Positions 1 through 5,792 of a stretch of 23,958 bases of DNA are shown here, one piece after another (position 1 is the stretch's first letter; the number at the start of each line of letters is the position of its first letter). Under the pieces are notes generated by a model, which searched no databases, had not been told where the DNA came from, and was given only the letters and a program-made list of their open reading frames with translations. Location of the stretch: positions 1 to 23,958 of the IMG/VR virus record IMGVR_UViG_3300028197_000161. One strand, written 5' to 3'. A program made the translations under genes and the position numbers. The stretch comes from a virus.

Positions 1-177
1 CTTATCATTGGACCACCTGCAATCTTCCTGATCATTGCTATGATGGGAGCTATCCAAAATACGAAAGGTCGTATGGTTGGATACAAAGACCACAAAGAAT
101 ATGGTGACAGTTCTATCTACGAGAACGCACCAACAGATCAAACTAAATTTTATCTTACACTAGGAGAAAACTCATGA
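1..177 (+). CDS. C-terminal part of a small membrane protein (5' end outside window)
   Basis: An open frame runs from the first base to a TGA at 175-177, giving the last 58 residues of a protein whose start lies outside the window. It opens with a hydrophobic stretch (IIGPPAIFLIIAMMGAI) that looks like a membrane helix and continues with a polar tail rich in Lys, Asp and Tyr. The stop overlaps the hli start in an ATGA, so the two are probably translationally coupled, which suggests a photosynthesis-linked or at least co-expressed membrane protein. I do not recognise the family. Confidence 0.7.
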   Translation, partial: LIIGPPAIFLIIAMMGAIQNTKGRMVGYKDHKEYGDSSIYENAPTDQTKFYLTLGENS

Positions 178-281
178 ACCAAAACGCAGAACGTATTAAT
201 GGTTGGGCAGCAATGATTGGTATTGTTGCAGCAATGGGTGCATACGCCACCACAGGTCAAATCATTCCAGGCATTTTTTGA
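174..281 (+). CDS. hli: High-light-inducible protein (Hli), 35 aa
   Basis: A 35-residue single-helix Hli/CAB-type protein of the thylakoid membrane. Hli proteins bind chlorophyll and carotenoid and protect photosystem II; phage copies are thought to protect host photosynthesis during infection. The sequence shows an E-x-x-N-G-x-A-A-M-I-G core (E6, N9, G10, A13, M14, G16) and the phage-typical C-terminus YATTGQIIPGIF. The Arg usually found after Asn-Gly is Trp here (W11), a form I associate with phage Hli proteins. The start overlaps the previous stop (ATGA), and its TGA overlaps the next ATG (TGATG). Confidence 0.93.
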   Translation: MNQNAERINGWAAMIGIVAAMGAYATTGQIIPGIF

Positions 282-427
282 TGTATGATTGGACACTGCT
301 CAATACATTGGTGTTCATAATCACTCCCTTTTTTATTATGTTGGCATTAACATCTAATGATGATGAAGATGATGGGCCACCTGATGGTGGATTAATGACA
401 CCAGTATATCAAGGAATAGGGACTTAA
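281..427 (+). CDS. Small membrane protein with acidic tail, 48 aa
   Basis: Starts at the ATG overlapping the hli stop. An N-terminal hydrophobic segment (about residues 6-24, ending FFIMLALT) is followed by an Asp/Glu-rich run (NDDEDDG) and a Pro/Gly-rich end. The architecture is one membrane helix with an acidic soluble tail. Its stop codon lies inside the stem of the terminator that follows, so it is the last gene of the hli transcript. The longer frame upstream, opening at a TTG at 203, only re-reads hli. Family not recognised. Confidence 0.7.
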   Translation: MYDWTLLNTLVFIITPFFIMLALTSNDDEDDGPPDGGLMTPVYQGIGT

Positions 428-441
428 AAAGTCCCTTTTTT
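419..441 (+). terminator. Rho-independent terminator after hli operon
   Basis: Perfect 7-bp stem GGGACTT (419-425) / AAGTCCC (429-435), AAA loop, then six T (436-441). It contains the stop codon of the upstream gene. Confidence 0.9.
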
Positions 442-449
442 AATAAATA
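442..449 (+). promoter_or_regulatory. Late-type promoter (AATAAATA)
   Basis: AATAAATA matches the T4 late consensus TATAAATA at 7 of 8 positions. It starts at the base after the terminator T-run and lies 20 nt before the ATG at 470, the expected geometry for a late promoter read by gp55/gp33-modified polymerase. Confidence 0.55.
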
Positions 450-469
450 TTTTTAGTCGCTTGCATCTA

Positions 470-925
470 ATGCCAGAGGAAGTCAAAAAGGAAGTATCCA
501 AAGAACCTAAAAAGAAAGGTATCCTTGGTAAAATAAAAGAGGCAGCAGATGATAAAGAAGAACAACTTGCTATTCTTTCTACCTTTGTGCGCCTTGGTAT
601 CCTTGTTTGGAGTGGTGGAATTCTCACTCTTGCATACATCAAACTACCTCCTGCTCTTGGAATTCCAGAACAGAAACTTGATCCTACCTTCATTGCCTCA
701 GTCTTCACAGGGGTCCTAGCTACCTTTGGTGTTCAGGCAGCAAAGAAAGCAGGAGAAAGTGGTGGTAGTAATGGTGGCAACACTGGGATCACTAAGGAGC
801 AGATGGAGAGATTGATTGAGAAGGCAGCACAGACTGCACCTAGTCAGACAATTAGAATTGAGCAAGCACCTGTGACTATTTCCACAGGAGAACCACCAGT
901 CAAATCAGCAGTAGAACCAAAGTAA
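470..925 (+). CDS. Two-helix membrane protein, possibly holin-like or virion-associated, 151 aa
   Basis: A charged N-terminus (Lys/Glu-rich, residues 2-32) is followed by two probable membrane helices (about 36-58 and 73-90), a Gly/Ser/Asn-rich linker near 95-104 and a soluble C-terminal tail. This resembles a small phage holin, but I see no motif that proves it, and a virion membrane-interacting role is equally possible. A TTG at 461 could extend it by three residues; the ATG is preferred. A late-type promoter directly upstream suggests late expression, which would fit either role. Confidence 0.75.
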   Translation: MPEEVKKEVSKEPKKKGILGKIKEAADDKEEQLAILSTFVRLGILVWSGGILTLAYIKLPPALGIPEQKLDPTFIASVFTGVLATFGVQAAKKAGESGGSNGGNTGITKEQMERLIEKAAQTAPSQTIRIEQAPVTISTGEPPVKSAVEPK

Positions 926-953
926 AATCATATTAGGAACCCATAACAATAGG

Positions 954-981
954 TTGATAAAAAAATAGTATCATGTATAAC
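954..981 (+). promoter_or_regulatory. Sigma70-type promoter for petE-petF
   Basis: TTGATA (954-959), 16-nt spacer, TATAAC (976-981), with petE starting 23 nt downstream. Five of six bases match in the -35 and in the -10. This suggests early or middle expression by the host-type polymerase. Confidence 0.6.
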
Positions 982-1004
982 TAGTGTAGTTGATTTAAAC
1001 TACA

Positions 1005-1346
1005 ATGAAGTTTATGAAGGTAGCGATTCTTGCTACCATAGCAGCATTGATTTTCTTCTTACCTAAGATGGCTTATGCTGTAGATGTCACTATGGGTTCT
1101 AATGGCAACTTAATTTTTAATCCATCAGAAATTACAATTGATGCTGGTGAAACACTTCATTTTGTAAATGAGATGTTGCCGCCACACAATATTATTGTAG
1201 AAGGTCGTGCAGATCTTTCTAGAGAGTCATTAATGTTCTCACCAGGAGAATCACAAGACATTTTGTTTGCTGATGCAGGAGACTATGAATTCTTTTGTGG
1301 TCCTCATCAAGGTGCAGGTATGACAGGAACTATTCACGTAAATTAA
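1005..1346 (+). CDS. petE: Plastocyanin, 113 aa precursor
   Basis: Type-1 copper protein of the thylakoid lumen that carries electrons from cytochrome b6f to photosystem I. Residues 1-25 form a signal peptide (basic start, hydrophobic core, AYA before VDV). The copper ligands are all present: H61 (PPHN), C98, H101 and M106 (FFCGPH...GAGM). At about 88 mature residues it is slightly shorter than many cyanobacterial plastocyanins. It is followed with zero spacing by petF, so the two probably form an operon from the promoter at 954-981. A second in-frame ATG at 1014 is a possible alternative start. Confidence 0.95.
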   Translation: MKFMKVAILATIAALIFFLPKMAYAVDVTMGSNGNLIFNPSEITIDAGETLHFVNEMLPPHNIIVEGRADLSRESLMFSPGESQDILFADAGDYEFFCGPHQGAGMTGTIHVN

Positions 1347-1643
1347 ATGACATATACAATCAAAATAGAGATCCCTTCTGAGGGAACCACTGCAACATTT
1401 GAATGTGAAGATGATCAATACATTCTTGATGCAGCAGAAGAGCAGGGAATTGATCTACCCTACTCTTGCAGGGCAGGAGCTTGTTCTTCTTGTGCTGCCA
1501 AAGTACTAGAAGGTACAATAGATCAATCAGACCAGTCTTTCCTGGATGATGACCAGATGGAATCAGGATTTGCACTTATTTGTGTTTCATATCCTACATC
1601 TGATTGCAGCATCAAAGGGGAGGCAGAAGAAGAGCTTTACTAA
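1347..1643 (+). CDS. petF: Plant-type [2Fe-2S] ferredoxin, 98 aa
   Basis: Soluble electron carrier accepting electrons from photosystem I and feeding FNR or other reductases. The cluster ligands C41, C46, C49 and C79 lie in the standard motif (CRAGACSSC ... ALICVSYP), and the length is that of a typical cyanobacterial PetF. The ATG follows the plastocyanin TAA directly. A phage ferredoxin could supply host photosynthesis or phage-encoded reductases such as bilin reductases or ribonucleotide reductase; none of those is in this window. The acidic composition is normal for the family. Confidence 0.96.
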   Translation: MTYTIKIEIPSEGTTATFECEDDQYILDAAEEQGIDLPYSCRAGACSSCAAKVLEGTIDQSDQSFLDDDQMESGFALICVSYPTSDCSIKGEAEEELY

Positions 1644-1644
1644 A

Positions 1645-1788
1645 ATGCTTCTATTTGTCAGACATACAATGCAAAATCCTTTTGCTCTCGGTTTCATGTC
1701 ATATGTGTTAGTCTGTGTTCCAGTTGTTGGGATGTGGGCAGTGCATAAGTATAAATGGCAACACTGGGAACCTTTTGTTAAAAGATAA
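1645..1788 (+). CDS. Small membrane protein, 47 aa
   Basis: Starts one base after the ferredoxin stop and ends immediately before the next ATG. One membrane helix is visible (about residues 15-33), flanked by a short basic N-terminus and an aromatic C-terminal end (YKWQHWEPF). The aromatic, basic tail resembles small subunits of thylakoid complexes in style, but I cannot assign it. Its place behind petE-petF suggests expression with the electron carriers. Confidence 0.65.
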   Translation: MLLFVRHTMQNPFALGFMSYVLVCVPVVGMWAVHKYKWQHWEPFVKR

Positions 1789-1998
1789 ATGAAACCACTA
1801 ATTTTATTTGCCTGTTTTTTACCTATTGGTATTATTTGGATAGTTATGAAATTGACTTTGTGGATTTCAGCAGTCAATGAAGAACACAAGTATGTCAAAA
1901 CAGAATCCAGAAAATCACACGGACCATATGTGGAAAACCCATATGCAGACGTTGATGAAGATGAAGAAGAATTTACAGATCGCACAGATTATAGATGA
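1789..1998 (+). CDS. Small membrane protein with acidic tail, 69 aa
   Basis: The ATG directly follows the previous TAA. The N-terminal third is strongly hydrophobic (residues 3-29; FACFLPIGIIWIV then TLWISAV), giving one or two membrane helices. The remainder is polar and acidic, with a run of Asp/Glu near the end (DVDEDEEEF). It belongs to the string of tiny membrane genes behind petF. Family not recognised. Confidence 0.6.
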   Translation: MKPLILFACFLPIGIIWIVMKLTLWISAVNEEHKYVKTESRKSHGPYVENPYADVDEDEEEFTDRTDYR

Positions 1999-2122
1999 TT
2001 CTCTTCACCAATACTATGTGATTGAACAAGGCAAACCAGTTCCTAATTGGAGATACATGAAGGATCAAGACTGGTGGTTAGAATATTTAAAATCATTGGG
2101 GATGAACCCTAGAAATCCATGA
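1961..2122 (+). CDS. Small hypothetical protein, about 53 aa
   Basis: The frame overlaps the end of the previous gene. In-frame ATGs at 1892, 1955 and 1961 are all possible; 1961 (MKKNLQIAQ) keeps the overlap smallest. The product is soluble, with aromatic pairs (HQYYV, QDWWLEYL) of the kind seen in small cyanophage proteins of unknown role. Its TGA overlaps the ATG of the next, 25-residue, gene. Start uncertain; the coding frame is more secure than the N-terminus. Confidence 0.5.
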   Translation: MKKNLQIAQIIDDSLHQYYVIEQGKPVPNWRYMKDQDWWLEYLKSLGMNPRNP

Positions 2123-2196
2123 GTACTTTATTTGTTTTTTGTTTTATATTAACACTAACCATAGGAATGGAATTAACCTGGCCAGTTAAGAAATGA
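2119..2196 (+). CDS. Single-helix microprotein, 25 aa
   Basis: An ATG overlapping the previous stop (ATGA) opens a 25-codon frame whose own stop overlaps the next ATG (ATGA again). The product is almost entirely one hydrophobic helix (FVFCFILTLTIG) with a basic end (PVKK), similar in size to single-helix photosystem or cytochrome subunits. The double start/stop overlap is the main evidence that it is translated. No family assigned. Confidence 0.5.
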   Translation: MSTLFVFCFILTLTIGMELTWPVKK

Positions 2197-2399
2197 ATTT
2201 ATTATTGAGACCTTTAGATAATCCAACTGATCCTGTATGGTCAGTAATTATTATGACAATCCTTGTGGTAGCTATGGCAGTTTATAGCATCATATACATA
2301 CTAGGAATAGATGAGAGGGAATCCCATGGGAGCACTAACGCCACCAAGCAGGAAGAGCTGCTACAACTTCCGAGTGACGGAGATCAATCGTGTCCTTGA
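2193..2399 (+). CDS. Small membrane protein, 68 aa
   Basis: Starts in an ATGA overlap with the 25-aa gene. One clear membrane helix (about residues 16-37, VIIMTILVVAMAVYSIIYIL) follows a short N-terminus with two prolines. The last 25 or so residues overlap the start of the nuclease gene in another frame and look unremarkable, so the natural C-terminus may have been extended or altered by the junction. Family not recognised. Confidence 0.55.
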   Translation: MNLLLRPLDNPTDPVWSVIIMTILVVAMAVYSIIYILGIDERESHGSTNATKQEELLQLPSDGDQSCP

Positions 2400-2784
2400 T
2401 GGCGATACTATTGATGTCACCATTGATTTGGGGTTTGATCTATACAAGAAAGAAAGAGTTAGAGTTGCGGGAGTTGATACGCCAGAGAAAAGAACGAGAA
2501 ATTTAGAGGAGAAGGCTCTTGGAATCGAAGCAACCAACTGGCTCAAAGAAAAACTCGAAGGCACGTTGGCTGGTGATGATGAGTTGTCTGTTAGGACTGA
2601 ACTTGTTGGTGGCACTGGGAAATATGGGCGTCTTCTTGGTTGGCTTTACATTGGGGACGCAGATGTGTCCCTCAACGAACAAATGATTGAGGAGGGTTAT
2701 GCTCATGCATACGACGGAGGAACAAAAAATATGGACCTTGAAGCACTTAGAGAAATCAGAAGGCAACATGGCACGATGGTGTAG
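2326..2784 (+). CDS. Micrococcal (staphylococcal-type) nuclease, 152 aa
   Basis: SNase-fold, Ca2+-dependent nuclease cleaving DNA or RNA, possibly used to degrade host nucleic acid. From the ATG at 2326 the key residues line up with staphylococcal nuclease: D27 in LDGDT, R46 then D51 and E54 in RVAGVDTPE, and R102 in YGRLLG. The end (EEGYAHAY) is also typical. No signal peptide is visible, so it should act in the cytoplasm. The start is set by GAGAGGG at 2313-2319; an in-frame ATG at 2311 would place that ribosome binding site inside the gene. Confidence 0.9.
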   Translation: MGALTPPSRKSCYNFRVTEINRVLDGDTIDVTIDLGFDLYKKERVRVAGVDTPEKRTRNLEEKALGIEATNWLKEKLEGTLAGDDELSVRTELVGGTGKYGRLLGWLYIGDADVSLNEQMIEEGYAHAYDGGTKNMDLEALREIRRQHGTMV

Positions 2785-2872
2785 GACTGGTATTTGTGGG
2801 TCTCCACCATTCATTCCAGACTCTGAGTTTGGTGGAGAGACATGCGAACTAACTTGCAGTATAGATAGATAA
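2768..2872 (+). CDS. Cys-rich microprotein, 34 aa
   Basis: Overlaps the nuclease end by 17 nt, with AAGG a few bases before its ATG. It has four cysteines in a CRTGIC ... CELTC arrangement (C5, C10, C26, C30), which could hold a zinc ion or form disulfides, and a Pro/Phe/Gly-rich middle. This is the last part of a longer frame whose upstream part only re-reads the nuclease. Supported by Cys spacing and ribosome-binding-site position, not by recognised homology. Confidence 0.4.
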   Translation: MARWCRTGICGSPPFIPDSEFGGETCELTCSIDR

Positions 2873-2877
2873 CATTA

Positions 2878-3054
2878 ATGGAAACAATGACAAGTCCCAT
2901 GAGCTTTGTTAAAAATACAAGGCAAACTTATAGTAAACAACTTGAAGAAGTGATTACTGAAGTTCAAGTTCAATTCAATGAAGAGAATCCTGCTTGGATT
3001 CCCTATAACACATACCTTTCAATTTTGGATTATAAAAATGCAAAAAGTAATTAA
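2878..3054 (+). CDS. Small soluble protein, 58 aa
   Basis: ATG five bases after the preceding stop; in-frame ATGs at 2887 and 2899 are alternatives. The product is hydrophilic with a probable amphipathic helix (KQLEEVITEVQVQF) and an aromatic end. It overlaps the next gene by 17 nt. Compact neighbours on both sides and an otherwise empty gap support it. Function unknown. Confidence 0.5.
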   Translation: METMTSPMSFVKNTRQTYSKQLEEVITEVQVQFNEENPAWIPYNTYLSILDYKNAKSN

Positions 3055-3316
3055 CGTCTTAGCACTCCTATCATTTGCAGGCACAGCATCTATTGTAGGT
3101 GGTGGTGCATATGTATATCTCAATAAAGATTCAATCATTGAGAATGTAAAGAATCAGGTTGCTGCTGCAGCAGGAGAAGCAATTACTGGAGCAATCCCTG
3201 GTATGATTGATGGCGCTATGCCAGAACTACCTGGTGCAACTGGTGGTGCTATTGGTGCCCCTGCTGGTATAGGTGGTGGTGCTCCTGCTATCACAGGACC
3301 AGCACTTCCTTTCTGA
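3038..3316 (+). CDS. Gly/Ala/Pro-rich protein with one N-terminal helix, 92 aa
   Basis: The ATG at 3038 gives a short basic start, a membrane helix or signal anchor (residues 5-28), a short amphipathic helix with Lys/Asn, then a Gly/Ala/Pro-rich low-complexity C-terminal half. I have the impression of similar proteins in many T4-like cyanophages next to structural genes, but the role is unknown. The frame continues upstream to an ATG at 2978, which only re-reads the preceding gene. The next gene starts 11 nt downstream. Confidence 0.65.
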   Translation: MQKVINVLALLSFAGTASIVGGGAYVYLNKDSIIENVKNQVAAAAGEAITGAIPGMIDGAMPELPGATGGAIGAPAGIGGGAPAITGPALPF

Positions 3317-3327
3317 GAAAGTGACTA

Positions 3328-4128
3328 ATGGAAATTCCTGACATTAATATTAGATCTACACAAATCAATATAAGAGATATTTCTGTTCAGGAGATAAGGG
3401 ACTGGGCAACTACAATCCCACAAGCAATACCACCAGTACCACCTGTTGTAAATCAATTGGGCATACCCATTGTGGATATGCCTGGGTGTGTGGAGTCTCA
3501 TGAAACAAATAATCCTAACAATAGTGTAGTTATTGAAGATGACCCTAAGGGTTCTCTTACATATTGTGACGCAGGTGTGCCATCATTTAATCCAATTAAT
3601 TATACACCTGAGGAATTAGATTATACAGACCCAGCTAATCTTAAAAATCCATCATCACCTGATAAATCAGATACAGACACAGAAACAGGCACTCTACCTC
3701 CACCACCACCACCTCCTCCTCCTCCTACTGATTGTCCTAATTCAAAACAAAAATTAGAGCAACCCATTGGCACAATATTTGACAATGGTAGAGAAATGGT
3801 GGTAAAATATAAACTTGAGAATAGTATCTGTATTAGGGTTACAGAATCTATACCAATACCTGCTCAGATTGTGAATGCAATACCACCAGCAGGTATTATT
3901 ACAACCACAGCATCAATTGCACTAGTTGCTACTACATCTGCACTGATTGCTAAACCATTTGCTGACATCTTATTGAAAGTTGTTAAACCTACTATCAAGA
4001 AAGTGGTCAAAAAGATTGCCACTTTAAGAGGTAAGCAACCTAAGGTTCAAAGCAAAGGTCAACGCATGGCAGAACAAAGAGACAGAAATGAAGCAATTAA
4101 AGCTATAAGGAGAGTTCTTAAAAAATGA
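3328..4128 (+). CDS. Proline-rich cyanophage protein with one membrane helix, 266 aa
   Basis: Domain order: an N-terminal region with many Pro and Ile; an acidic middle (about 90-120); ten consecutive prolines (124-133), presumably a stiff linker; a small beta-rich segment with Cys136 and Cys168; a membrane helix (about 186-208); and a very basic C-terminal tail (about 215-266). The layout suggests a membrane- or envelope-spanning structural protein, possibly a minor virion protein; that is inference. It ends in an ATGA overlap with the oxygenase gene. Confidence 0.7.
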   Translation: MEIPDINIRSTQINIRDISVQEIRDWATTIPQAIPPVPPVVNQLGIPIVDMPGCVESHETNNPNNSVVIEDDPKGSLTYCDAGVPSFNPINYTPEELDYTDPANLKNPSSPDKSDTDTETGTLPPPPPPPPPPTDCPNSKQKLEQPIGTIFDNGREMVVKYKLENSICIRVTESIPIPAQIVNAIPPAGIITTTASIALVATTSALIAKPFADILLKVVKPTIKKVVKKIATLRGKQPKVQSKGQRMAEQRDRNEAIKAIRRVLKK

Positions 4129-4682
4129 TATATGTTGAATCATATCAAAATAATCTAACCAATGATTTTTGCAATCATGCCATTAGAAAGTTTGAAAATG
4201 ATAATAATAAGATTCCAGGAAGAAGTTATAGAGGTGTTGATATAAAAATAAAAGACTCTACTGATCTTAATATAGCAGATTCATATGGTTGGGATGAGGA
4301 AGATAATATTTTTTTTGAGGCACTTAAAAATCCTCTAGACAATTACTTAAATGAGTATGTTTATCCTAAAAAAATTCAACAAACTCCTATAGTTTATGAT
4401 ACTGGATATCAAATACAAAGAACTACTCCACTTCAAAATGGATATGTGTGGCATCATGATTCTTGTGTAAATAATAATTCTCAAAGAATTGTTACATATA
4501 TTTGGTATCTTAATACTATTGATGAAGAAGGTACTACTGACTTTACAGATGGGACTGAGATTAAACCTGAACAAGGTAAGTTAATATTGTTTCCATCATT
4601 TTGGACACATATCCATAAAGGAAACCCACCCAAAAAGAAAAACAAATATATCTGTACAGGGTGGGTTTGGTGTGACTATTAA
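4125..4682 (+). CDS. 2OG-Fe(II) oxygenase, prolyl-4-hydroxylase-like, 185 aa
   Basis: A double-stranded beta-helix dioxygenase using Fe(II) and 2-oxoglutarate; phage members are common in cyanophages with unknown substrates. The iron-binding HxD lies at H110/H111-D112 (VWHHDS), the distal His is in THIHKG (162-164), and the basic C-terminal TGW segment is as in P4H-like proteins. It overlaps the proline-rich protein gene (ATGA), so hydroxylation of that proline-rich neighbour is an attractive but untested idea. Its stop is one base from the end of a convergent gene, with no terminator between. Confidence 0.85.
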   Translation: MIYVESYQNNLTNDFCNHAIRKFENDNNKIPGRSYRGVDIKIKDSTDLNIADSYGWDEEDNIFFEALKNPLDNYLNEYVYPKKIQQTPIVYDTGYQIQRTTPLQNGYVWHHDSCVNNNSQRIVTYIWYLNTIDEEGTTDFTDGTEIKPEQGKLILFPSFWTHIHKGNPPKKKNKYICTGWVWCDY

Positions 4683-4683
4683 A

Positions 4684-5358
4684 TTACTCTTTAGGTATTT
4701 TATGAATATGTGGATGTTTGTGTCCTATAGGATTATTAACTACTACATCAGCACACACAGAATAGTATGGTGACTTAGGATGAAATTGAATTCCTTTTAT
4801 CTTTAACTCACCACAGTTCTTAAGTCTTGCAATTTCAAAATCTAATCTTTTATTAGCAGTTGCCTGTTGCATCAAAGCGATGTTAGCAGCAGCTGCTTCT
4901 TTGCATTGATCCTGTAGTTTTCTATCTAATGGTTTAGACCAAGTTGCTGAGAAACCTAGTGATAGATTGTAATTATCTTTCTGTCCAGTTCTTGTAGGAA
5001 CTTCATATAGAATGTCGCCAGGGAAGTCAGGTATGCCATCCCCTTTTGGGTTATTGTCATCATCAAAAGCACCTGAAATATCTACTCCATTATAAACTGG
5101 TTGCATGTAACTTGGTTCATATGGTTTCTGTGCGGATATAGAACCAGTTACGAAAGGTGTAAGATTAAGAGTGGGACCCTGACATTGGATTCCTGCTCCA
5201 TATGTGTTGGTGATGTAGGGTCCTTGTAAAACCTGGATAGCCTGGTTTGTAACAGAGCCAGAGGAATTAGCAACAGGAGCAGCAGTAGCAGATACGCCAC
5301 CAACAGTTTCAGCATAAGACTGAACAGGGAAGAGAGTAGATAGTATTACTGGGAGAAT
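4684..5358 (-). CDS. Secreted protein with conserved Cys, no canonical start codon, about 224 aa
   Basis: The frame begins with what looks like a signal peptide (KYILPVILSTLFPVQSYA before ETVGG). No ATG, GTG or TTG lies between that segment and a Met well inside the protein; the ATT at 5356-5358 is the best placed start, overlapping the upstream stop by 13 nt. An ATG at 5517 also opens this frame, but the extra N-terminus only re-reads the upstream gene. The mature part has a conserved-looking motif (NTYGAGIQCQGPTLNLTPF) and a C-terminal helix plus Cys segment (RLKNCGELKIKG ... YYSVCADVVV) that I associate with marine cyanobacterial and cyanophage secreted proteins. Third gene of a minus-strand operon. 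Confidence 0.65.
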   Translation of the reverse strand: MLPVILSTLFPVQSYAETVGGVSATAAPVANSSGSVTNQAIQVLQGPYITNTYGAGIQCQGPTLNLTPFVTGSISAQKPYEPSYMQPVYNGVDISGAFDDDNNPKGDGIPDFPGDILYEVPTRTGQKDNYNLSLGFSATWSKPLDRKLQDQCKEAAAANIALMQQATANKRLDFEIARLKNCGELKIKGIQFHPKSPYYSVCADVVVNNPIGHKHPHIHKIPKE

Positions 5359-5789
5359 ATACTTGTAGTTTCCGTGACGCTTGTTATATCTGTGGTTCTT
5401 TGAATGACAGTTTGATTTGCCAAACCTGGTCCTGAATAAGTTTCTGTGTAGATGAAAGACTGGCCAGGATTTACTATTGACCAACTTGGTTTCTGATTTA
5501 AATTTAATCCATTCCATGTAGAGCTCACCCCTTCTATTAATGTTGTTTCAGATGTGGCAGCAGGAGACAAAGATGTTCCATTTACCTGCACATTATTACC
5601 TGTTACTGTATATTCGTAACCTGTGTTGTAGTCAATTGAATTGATAACTTCAGTAACTTTACTAGTTGTCTCAGTCCTACTGGTCATTGACCCCTGAGTA
5701 AAGTTAGGGACAACAGGGACTGCCATGGCAGACAACCCCTGTAAACTAAGTAACAATCCAAGACTCAAACATTGTTGAATCTTGTTCAT
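5346..5789 (-). CDS. Secreted beta-rich protein, 147 aa (related to upstream gene)
   Basis: Residues 1-23 form a signal peptide (MNK start, Leu-rich core, SAMA before VPVV). The mature part is Thr/Ser/Gly/Asn-rich with alternating hydrophobics, as in beta-structured surface proteins. Two segments resemble the preceding gene: YTVTGNNV against YSVSGNNI, and GQSFIYTETYSG against GSAYSFSETFIEG, so the pair look like diverged duplicates. It starts 3 nt after the preceding gene and its stop overlaps the next. Probably exported to the periplasm or cell surface; role unknown. Confidence 0.75.
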   Translation of the reverse strand: MNKIQQCLSLGLLLSLQGLSAMAVPVVPNFTQGSMTSRTETTSKVTEVINSIDYNTGYEYTVTGNNVQVNGTSLSPAATSETTLIEGVSSTWNGLNLNQKPSWSIVNPGQSFIYTETYSGPGLANQTVIQRTTDITSVTETTSIFSQ

Positions 5790-5792
5790 ATC

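Noticed and set aside
2326-2399. C-terminal part of the 68-aa membrane protein as evidence for a longer gene
   Set aside because: It overlaps the nuclease gene in another frame and has no conserved-looking features.
2978-3037. Extended start at 2978 for the Gly/Ala-rich protein
   Set aside because: The added residues only re-read the preceding 58-aa gene; the ATG at 3038 gives a normal signal-anchor N-terminus.
4684-5517. ATG at 5517 as the start of the third secreted gene
   Set aside because: The extra 53 residues re-read the end of the upstream gene, are basic and unlike its family, and would bury the signal peptide inside the protein.
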